This document shows positions 25,944 to 56,000 of a stretch of 56,000 nucleotides of DNA, one piece after another. Within the stretch, counting starts at the first letter, position 1. Each line of letters starts with the position of its first letter. Source of the stretch: Glandiceps talaboti (Eukaryota > Hemichordata > Enteropneusta > Spengelidae); contig NC_135558.1 in the NCBI RefSeq assembly GCF_964340395.1, positions 366,501-422,500 of the forward strand, read 5' to 3'. The notes under the pieces were generated by a model. That model ran no database searches. It saw only the letters and a program-made list of their open reading frames with translations, and had not been told where the DNA came from. The translations under genes and the position numbers were made by a program.

Positions 25944-26366
25944 AGTAATATTCGTACATTTATTTGATCATTTAATTTGAGTAAATAGATGAATTGCTAT
26001 GAAATTTTCAAATCAAACAGATAAATGTTTGTCTACGTTGAAAATGGAAATTTTGAAAGGCAAAAAATATTGAAATTGTTCAAAAACATCACAGTAAGTT
26101 AGGTATAAATGTCACATATAATTCAATAATTTGAAAACATCCATATTGAAATGGTGTAACATATTGGTATGTTAATAAATTCCAAATACCACCCTTTAAT
26201 CAGTTAAATATTCACCAAAGTGTTTTCTAGCTTTGATTGTAACATATTTGTGTTAATGTAATTTCGTTTACATACATCCCGATTCTTTCCAATGGGCAAT
26301 GACTAGCGCCTCAAGTGGTAAGGTTTTGTGAAACCTTTGTTTTTATCGTTAATGGCTACGGATGCG

Positions 26367-26692
26367 GCACAGACAGTTGTTTCCCGAGATATGTTTCAGA
26401 ATATAATAAAATATCGATAATATTGACATATTTGGTCGATAATATGTGAAAGGGATAAAATACACGGGTTTGTAGGATCGCGTAAGTCCATATACCGCGT
26501 TATACAAAATAATATACATACGCGTAATATACATATGTCAGTATTCTTTCGCAGTGTGTGGACTTACGCGATCATAGAAACCCGTGTATTTTACCCATCT
26601 CACATATTATCAGCCAAATATGTCACTATTATCGATGTTTTATTATATTCTATTTTGAAACATATCTCGCGAGATAAGTGTCTGTCGGACGT
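26367..26692. mobile_element. Foldback (long inverted repeat) element
   Basis: The left arm ~26384-26490 and right arm ~26559-26672 are reverse complements with scattered mismatches. Examples are gagatatgtttca, gacatatttgg, taatatgtga, aaaatacacgggttt and gatcgcgtaagtcca. The loop is ~68 bp. Weaker complementarity continues outward to about 26367 and 26692. No ORF is present; it is probably a MITE. Confidence 0.8.
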
Positions 26693-27174
26693 GGACACTA
26701 CACACTGCAGCAATTTCCAATAATATCCACAATAGTGAACTTGAATACTATACCAGATATTGTTTTATTGATAATAATACCAAGTCTATTTCTGTGCAGT
26801 GCATAAGTTAAATTAGGCACTGGCCTTTCGATACATAATTTATAAAACATTTACAAGGTAAAAGGTGACGAAGAGAAAACCAATAAAAAATTTATGATCT
26901 CGCAAATCCTCTTCTTTTCAAACTATTCAATGCACTTTTGCAAATCCCATAATCCCAATTTACCTGCTCTCCTAATTTTTAGCCCTGCCTTGAAAAATAC
27001 TGCGCAGTCGCAACATCAGCTTCAAATAAAGCAAAAGTTTTAACCAGACTTGTCCTTGTATTCGAACTCAAGTTATGCCATGCTGAAGTCCATCTGTGTT
27101 GAAATGTTTATCGTACCATGTCACTGTACGAACTCATCCCATGATTACATTTACATTTATATTTTGTGTTTGCA

Positions 27175-27432
27175 TTAAAAATATGAAGTTTGATATATTG
27201 CATTTGAAGTATAATGTTGAGGAATATAGTGTAATCTATAGTCAGATGTAAAAACACAAACCATTACAAAATGATATTTGTCATCTGCTAAATTATGTGA
27301 ACAAAATGTACAAAGATTAAGGTTTCTTTCAATATGTAGTTGTCTACTTTTGATAAAAGCAAGACTTATTATCTGAAGAGCATCTGATGCGTGCAATTGC
27401 TGATGAGATGTGTTTTCTGTCTGACAATACAT
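27175..27432 (-). pseudogene. Fragment resembling a LINE reverse-transcriptase C-terminal zinc-knuckle region
   Basis: The 85-residue frame contains LCTFCSHN followed by DDKYHFVMVCV and a downstream YRLHYIPQHY. This is the C-x2-C, (D/E)-(D/E)-x-H-F, C pattern seen at the C-terminus of many non-LTR retrotransposon proteins. It lacks the rest of the protein and is taken as a relic. Recognition is by pattern only. Confidence 0.5.
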
Positions 27433-27992
27433 ATGTACATGTTTTTTATGTAGGTATGTATCATTTAGATAAAATCAGTGCCTCATCATGGGCCATATAT
27501 GTATCTTCAACATGTTCAACACATATAAGCTGGTCGAAAATAGTTTTGCAGATATTTTCAGCGCCCTCTTTTTGAAAATGTGTGGATCTTTCGTTATAAA
27601 TTATTTAGCTACTGGGATATATAAAGCCTAAAATGATTATAATTACTATTACACCTAACAGATGTAAGGTCATAATACAGTTGGAAGACAATTCTGGACA
27701 AAACAAAGTATACAGTGTATAAGCTATGTCCGTCTTACCACGGGACATATGTTTATCTAGCGTTGATACGGACCGTACTCTGAAGTATGAAGCAGGGCAG
27801 AAGTGACGTCATTGCAACTTGATGCCTGCAAAATGTCTCGCACAAAATCGTATGAGAAATAGTTTTACTATTTATTACCAGTAAGTTTGCTTAATTATGC
27901 CAAGAGGACCATATACGAATTCATAGCGACAATAGTTATAATTGATATTTGTCCATGTGTAGTAGTAGGACATACATACCATTTCTGGGCTG

Positions 27993-27993
<1 letters not shown>

Positions 27994-28037
<44 letters not shown>

Positions 28038-28090
28038 TACATACATACATACATACATTCATTCATTCATTCATTCATTCATTCATTCAA
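27994..28090. repeat. (CA)n(CATA)n(CATT)n compound microsatellite
   Basis: Three adjoining arrays, each a step mutation of the previous one. Confidence 0.95.
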
Positions 28091-28983
28091 TAAACAGATA
28101 AACATAGATGATAATAGTGTCAGAGGGAAAAACGAATTGAAGGACGACGTGACACCTCGGTATAAACCGGTTCTTTGCACATACAAATACATCAGGGCCA
28201 AAAGTATTTTTAAAAAATACCGGACTATCGCTGCTTTGAATATTATACAGGCCACTGTGAAGCAGTATCAGTGAACACCTGTGCCATTACTTATCGACTA
28301 TTTAATTAGAGTGCAACCACTCGAATCATGATGTGAGTGGCCGTACAAATTTGTTGAATCGACAAGTCTGGTGTCACGTGATGATTTGATGACAAAATCA
28401 ATATGCTAATTCTTATTTTTTTCAATTTACATGTTTATAATTACAGATTTGATAAATATGTAACGACATAGACGCCATCGTGACCCGATTTATTTACTTA
28501 AATGCTTCGCGGAATCGCTCGTCGAGCGTCGAAATGCTTCGCGGATCCATTAACGATACCGTTTGACCGTCAAGTGAACTCGTGCCGACCTTAGTTGACA
28601 TTGATATCACCTTTCGTGTCTCCATCTGACCGCTAAAACAGCTTCCAGATTTTTTACGTCTGTGATCAATATCAATAAATACTTTGACCTCATCTACGTT
28701 AAAGGGTAAGTCTGAGATAACGCCAAGCTAATGATGGGTCGATAATCGGCCGTCGATGCAAGATAGATGCGGAGACGTTGATTTCCTTTGTTGTTGTCTT
28801 AGCTTATTATCATTATTATTGTTTTTGTTATCGGAATATTGTTCAATTTCTTCAAAAATATTTTAAACACCCCGATCGAATTGGATATGATTGGCAACGA
28901 TATAATTATTCTACACATCATGATCGCCGTGAAAAAAAAATGAAAGGGCGCTTAGATTGACAAACATTTTAATATCTATACGC

Positions 28984-29165
<182 letters not shown>

Positions 29166-29239
29166 CGGTGTAAATAACACAGTATCAGGCAAGATATGCA
29201 GGAGCCGTTACAGTGTTTCAAGTTGTTGCGATCATCACC

Positions 29240-29364
29240 TGTGTATATATACATATTGTATACATACACAGACACATATGTGTGCGTATGTATGAATGTA
29301 TGTATACGTGTATATATACATGAATGTATGTGTGGCTGTGTGTTTGTGTTTATGTTTGTTTGTT

Positions 29365-29398
<34 letters not shown>
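29240..29398. repeat. TG/TATG-rich stretch ending in (TTTG)n(TCTG)n
   Basis: Degenerate purine-pyrimidine alternation, then short pure tetranucleotide arrays. Confidence 0.85.
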
Positions 29399-29799
29399 AA
29401 AACGCCGTACTCATAGGTGCATGCACATTTGCGATGTATTATTGATGTCACTGTTCAATAAGCATATCTGTTCTCCAAAGGTGGCACGACGAATGGCACG
29501 TAGGCAATGATGCATCCAATATTCAACCCATACGATATCAATTACGGACCTAGTAGAACAGCTGATATCACAGTGAGCTTGTATACAATGACATATGACA
29601 GGATTAAACCGGGCATGACGAAAAGGTCGCAGACTATATGTAAATTAATTAATGACGTGGGTAGATTTGTAAGGCATGGTATAGGTGAAAAATACACTAA
29701 ACCTAGTTGTCTTACATTCTTTGTTCTAGATTTAACGGTGGCAAAAAAGTTTTGAAGCTGTGTTTATTTAAATGTTCTTTCGCGTTATACTGTGTCGAT

Positions 29800-29882
29800 A
29801 AAATTTTCTTGTCCATGGTCATGATAGAAAGGTGTCTGAGCTCTTCAGGCGTCAGTGATAGAAGTCTTCCAGCTTTAGTGTG
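29800..29882 (-). repeat. Copy 1 of a short protein-like dispersed repeat
   Basis: The minus strand reads GRLLSLTPEELRHLSIMTMD in an open frame. The same block recurs at 32635-32710. It may be an exon relic or a piece of an unrecognised mobile element. A weak acceptor-like tttacag lies upstream on the minus strand. Confidence 0.45.
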
Positions 29883-30389
29883 CTGTAAACACAATTAGAG
29901 CATATTCATGGCGGTCCAATGAATACATATCCCAATACGTTAAAAATTGAAATAAATAAAGTGCAAGTGGAATATTACAATATAATATTTGACATTATTA
30001 CTCGTAAAATTGGGTCGGGCAGGTGTACCACGTGATAAACTAATATCTTGAAACCGTGAACTAGGTCGGTTCGCCAAATAGAAGTAGGCCTTTCGTCTCG
30101 CCACGCAACTACCCCGTGATCACGATTTCGACAAGTGAACTAGTTTTTCCGATCTATATATATACTCTGTCTACTAACAAATTCTCCGAGGGGCAGAAGG
30201 GAAGCAGTATCGCCAAATTTCGGGGAGTTTATTGCTATCGTCATCGTGTAAACAAAAAGTATGATGAAATTTGTGATGAATGCAATTACTAAATCAGAAA
30301 CATTTGATATATACGCTTTTGGTAATCGAAAGAGCGGCAATATGTATATAAACATATATAAACAAAAATCTCTAAAATGGTACGTGTGT

Positions 30390-30832
30390 AGACCGATAGA
30401 GTATATCTATATATCATGTATTGTTAGACCGATAGAGTATCTATCTATATACTGCTAGACCGATAGTGTCTATCTATATTCCGTGTATTGCTAGACCGAT
30501 AGAGAGTCTATCTATATACCGTGTATTGTTAGGCCGATAGAGTATCTATCTATATACTGCTAGACCGATAGTGTCTATCTATATACCGCGTATTGTTAGA
30601 CCGATAGAGTGTCTATCTATATACCGTGTATTGTTAGCCCGATAGAGTATCTATCTATATACTGCTAGACCGATAGTGTCTATCTATATACCGCGTATTG
30701 TTAGACCGATAGAGTGTCTATCTATATACCGCGTATTGTTAGACCGATAGAGTGTCTATCTATATACCGCGTATTGTTAGACCGATAGAGTATCTATCTA
30801 TATACCGCGTATTGTTACAACACTGAGAATAG
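30390..30832. repeat. Minisatellite of 38-bp and 29-bp units
   Basis: Long units read gtctatctatataccgcgta then ttgttagaccgatagagt. Short units lack the ccgcgtatt part (tatatactgctagaccgata). The two lengths are interleaved over ~440 bp. Confidence 0.9.
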
Positions 30833-31560
30833 GACATCATTTGAACCGTATGGTATAGAATGCATGGTTAGATATATCATAAATCAAATTTCGCCTCCTA
30901 TGCCATAAAACATACGTATAAAACGTTATCACCTGCAATAGGTAGGTCACCAATCTCAATGTCACCGTGACCTTCCTGTAAGAATATGAAGGACACTTTC
31001 GGACCCTTGTTAATCATCAAAGTAGGACAGTTCACGCAACCACACCCCTATGATAAACATGAAAATGGAACAGTCCAACAATACATATGGGTAGGTTACC
31101 GAGTGGAATGAAATAGACATTATTTACCCGATCTATTTCAGCAAGATTTAGTAGATTATATATATAAATAGAGTGCAAACATGTAATGTGATGATCTGCC
31201 GGCCTTTTAGTGTCAACTGATGTTAGCACTTCAAAGTGAATATTGTCTCAGATTATATCATACAGTAAGTTTTAAAAATATGTGTGGTTCATTTTGTGTT
31301 GGACTGTTCTATTATATTACAACTAGAAACGGTAGGTTGGCTGTCACAGATAACGAGGGTTCACACACAGTTCAGGACAGTGTTGTGTATACATGAGGTC
31401 ATCACTGTATGCGAAATGCCAAGAATATATTTATTGAGGTTTTAATAGTCACGACTGTCATGAGTTCAGGACTAAAGCTATGGAAACCTGCCAATTTCTG
31501 AATTAAAAACTAATGAAGCTAAAACTCGACGTGTATTCCCAGTTAGCCGTCGTAAATCTT

Positions 31561-31855
31561 ATGTATGTATGAATGCATGTATGTATGTATGTATGTATGT
31601 ATGTATGTATGTATGTATGTTTGTATGTATGTATGTATGTATGTATGTATGTATGTATGTATGTATGTATGTATGTATGTATGTATGTATGTATGTATGT
31701 ATGTATGTATGTATGTATGTATGTATGTATGTATGTATGTATGAATGCATGCATGCATGCATGCATGCATGTGTATGTATGTATGTATGTATGTATGTAT
31801 GTATGTATGTATGTATGTATGTATGTATGTATGTATGTATGTATGTATGTATGTA

Positions 31856-31898
<43 letters not shown>

Positions 31899-31958
31899 AT
31901 GCATGCATGCATGCATGCATGTATGTATGTATGTATGTATGTATGTATGTATGTATGT
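31561..31958. repeat. (ATGT)n / (ATGC)n / (GTGC)n microsatellite
   Basis: About 400 bp of tetranucleotide array with internal islands of ATGC (31741-31770) and GTGC (31867-31898). The long open frames across it on both strands are artefacts of the 4-bp period. Confidence 0.97.
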
Positions 31959-32302
31959 CTTGCATGTTTCGGTTTTAAAAAGTTGAAGAGGAATATTTAC
32001 TTGATTATGCATACAAATTAGAAATGAGGTTACATGAAAAACACCAGTCCATATATCTGTTCATTTTATTTTATTCATTCAGTATTTTCCTTTTGTAACT
32101 GTTTCACGGTTTACGATGAAAATTATAAATTGTCTACTTTATATAAGGGAAAGTTAAAGACTCTTTGAAATCAAAATCTATTGACATGTGGAAGAAATCT
32201 GTGGCAAGTAACAACAAACTTCTTGTTGAAGTTGGATACCAGTAAAATTTGACCAATTACGAAAGTTTCTCAACCATTTATCAGCACATTGGCTCAGAAC
32301 AC

Positions 32303-32364
32303 CAGTGATGACACCAGTGATGACACCAGTTATGACACCAGTGATGACACCAGTGATGACACCA
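32303..32364. repeat. 12-bp tandem repeat, five units
   Basis: The unit gatgacaccagt has one substitution in the third copy. Confidence 0.95.
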
Positions 32365-32634
32365 GATCGATAAGAGAAAGACACTGTAGGAAAAAATTTC
32401 ACCCGATAATCATGGTACACTATGCATCAAACTAAGACTGTTGTCAGAATTTGCGGCAGGGGGCCTAGGGAGAATTGGGGGGAGGGAGGGCATGAAAAAA
32501 ATAAGGGGGCAAAGGGGGGAGGGGGCATGAACATGTTGATGGTCTGAAAGGGGGCGCTTGAAATATTTTGCTCACGGTGTGAACCAAATTAAACCTCAGA
32601 AGCAGTCGTTCATCGAGTAAATTTTAAAATTTCT

Positions 32635-32710
32635 CGTATATATCTTGTCCATGGCCATGATAGAAAGGTATCCGAGCTCTTCGAGCGTCAATGATAGAAG
32701 TCTACCACCC
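32635..32710 (-). repeat. Copy 2 of a short protein-like dispersed repeat
   Basis: The minus strand reads GRLLSLTLEELGYLSIMAMD in an open frame, closely matching copy 1 at DNA and protein level. It lies 140 bp past the PTRH1 stop codon, so it may fall in or just beyond the 3'UTR. Confidence 0.45.
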
Positions 32711-32848
32711 GTATATATCGAATAACGGTATCAAATCCAAGTAGTGGCGTGATGAGTCCTTATGACATGGTTATTAAATTCGTCTAACATTTGGACTTCA
32801 TTCTTCCATTTTATTACCGATGGTGATATCACACGCAAAACGCTAACT

Positions 32849-53761
<20,913 letters not shown>

Positions 53762-53873
53762 CTGAAAGCATCAATTTTTGTAAGTCAGATATTTTTTAAG
53801 GAAGCACAACAAATGATATTCACTCTACACTTTCAGAGCTGTTACACTTACTACACACAGAATAACAAAAGAA

Positions 53874-56000
53874 GTTCATGATCTATTACCATCTTACATT
53901 ACTATCACATCTGAAATAAATTCATGATCTATTACCATCTTACATTACTATCACATCTGAAATAAATTTATGATCTATTACCATCTTACATTACTATCAC
54001 ATCTGAAATAAATTCATGATCTATTACCATATCTTACATTACTATCACATCTGAGGTAAATTCATGATCTATTACCATATCTTACATTACTATCACATCT
54101 GAGGTAAATTTATGATCTATTACCATATCTTACATTACTATCACATCTGAGGTAAATTCATGATCTATTACCATATCTTACATTACTATCACATCTGAAA
54201 TAAATTTATGATCTATTACCATATCTTACATTACTATCACATCTGAGGTAAATTCATGATCTATTACCATATCTTACATTACTATCACATCTGAAATAAA
54301 TTTATGATCTATTACCATATCTTACATTACTATCACATCTGAGGTAAATTCATGATCTATTACCATCTTACATTACTATCACATCTGAGGTAAATTTATG
54401 ATCTATTACCATCTTACATTACTATTACATCAGAGGTAAATTCATGATCTATTACCATCTTACATTACTATCACATCTGAGGTAAATTTATGATCTATTA
54501 CCATCTTACATTACTATCACATCTGAGGTAAATTCATGATCTATTACCCTATCTTACATTACTATCACATCTGAGGTAAATTCATGATCTATTACCATCT
54601 TACATTACTATCACATCTGAGGTAAATTCATGATCTATTACCATCTTACATTACTATTACATCAGAGGTAAATTTATGATCTATTACCATCTTACATTAC
54701 TATCACATCTGAGGTAAATTCATGATCTATTACCATCTTACATTACTATCACATCAGAGGTAAATTTATGATCTATTACCATATCTTACATTACTATCAC
54801 ATCAGAGGTAAATTCATGATCTATTACCATATCTTACATTACTATCACATCTGAAATAAATTTATGATCTATTACCATCTTACATTACTATCACATCTGA
54901 AATAAATTCATGATCTATTACCATATCTTACATTACTATCACATCTGAAATAAATTCATGATCTATTACCATCTTACATTACTATTACATCTGAGGTAAA
55001 TTCATGATCTATTACCATCTTACATTACTATTACATCTGAAATAAATTCATGATCTATTACCATCTTACATTACTATCACATCAGAGGTAAATTTATGAT
55101 CTATTACCATCTTACATTACTATCACATCTGAAATAAATTCATGATCTATTACCATATCTTACATTACTATCACATCTGAGGTAAATTTATGATCTATTA
55201 CCATCTTACATTACTATCACATCTGAGGTAAATTCATGATCTATTACCATATCTTACATTACTATCACATCTGAAATAAATTCATGATCTATTACCCTAT
55301 CTTACATTACTATCACATCTGAGGTAAATTCATGATCTATTACCCTATCTTACATTACTATCACATCTGAGGTAAATTTATGATCTATTACCATCTTACA
55401 TTACTATCACATCTGAGGTAAATTCATGATCTATTACCATATCTTACATTACTATCACATCTGAAATAAATTTATGATCTATTACCATATCTTACATTAC
55501 TATCACATCTGAGGTAAATTCATGATCTATTACCATATCTTACATTACTATCACATCTGAGGTAAATTCATGATCTATTACCATATCTTACATTACTATC
55601 ACATCTGAGGTAAATTCATGATCTATTACCATATCTTACATTACTATCACATCTGAAATAAATTTATGATCTATTACCATATCTTACATTACTATCACAT
55701 CTGAGGTAAATTTATGATCTATTACCATATCTTACATTACTATCACATCTGAGGTAAATTCATGATCTATTACCATATCTTACATTACTATCACATCTGA
55801 GGTAAATTCATGATCTATTACCATATCTTACATTACTATCACATCTGAGGTAAATTTATGATCTATTACCATATCTTACATTACTATCACATCTGAGGTA
55901 AATTTATGATCTATTACCATCTTACATTACTATTACATCAGAGGTAAATTCATGATCTATTACCATATCTTACATTACTATCACATCTGAGGTAAATTCA
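53874..56000. repeat. 46/48-bp minisatellite running off the window end
   Basis: Unit: ttcatgatctattaccat(at)c then ttacattactatcacatctg and aggtaaa. About 45 units are visible. Variable sites are the optional AT, tatcac/tattac, atctga/atcaga, gaggta/gaaata and ttcatg/tttatg. It lies upstream of the first visible PTRH1 exon, so it is probably in the first intron. Confidence 0.97.

Noticed and set aside
31503-32021. Long open frames of 117-169 codons on both strands (YIHT or MYVC repeats)
   Set aside because: They follow from a 4-bp microsatellite read in several frames; no splice sites or domains.

Overview
The window is animal nuclear DNA. Three genes have phased introns with GT-AG borders. 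The gaps between exons are filled with microsatellites, minisatellites, SINEs, a LINE end and foldback elements. Gene content and repeat style suggest a marine invertebrate, possibly a hemichordate, lancelet or mollusc; I cannot name the species from the sequence alone.

Layout. (1) 1332-7193, minus strand: a complete eight-exon CFAP157 gene, encoding a coiled-coil protein of motile cilia and sperm flagella. (2) 7194-7866: a 673-bp divergent promoter shared with the next gene, holding one perfect CRE palindrome. (3) 7867-20854, plus strand: a complete eight-exon PIGC gene, encoding a subunit of the GPI-GlcNAc transferase that makes the first GPI-anchor intermediate. (4) Inside the 8.5-kb fifth intron of PIGC, on the minus strand, lie two intact single-exon paralogues (13271-14116 and 17472-18374). 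They encode bacterial-type phosphatidylinositol-specific phospholipase C enzymes with N-terminal acylation signals. (5) 21532-25518: a 4-kb unit bounded by ~64-bp terminal inverted repeats, containing about 79 copies of a 41-bp minisatellite and a tRNA-derived SINE. (6) 25519-32848: repeat-rich spacer. (7) 32849 to past 53761, minus strand: PTRH1, mitochondrial-type peptidyl-tRNA hydrolase. Four exons are seen and the first coding exon is missing. A 19-kb intron separates the last two exons and holds nearly all the remaining repeats, including a LINE 3' end and a 528-bp inverted-repeat element with 9-bp target duplications. (8) 53874-56000: a second minisatellite (46/48-bp unit) that runs off the window.

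How the genes relate. CFAP157 and PTRH1 are also neighbours in human (9q34.11, old names C9orf117 and C9orf115), so this looks like an old linkage, here with PIGC between them. The most unusual arrangement is two phospholipases predicted to cleave phosphatidylinositol or GPI lipid, nested antisense in an intron of a gene that builds GPI from phosphatidylinositol. All exon borders were read by eye from frame, splice consensus and remembered family sequences; no search was run.
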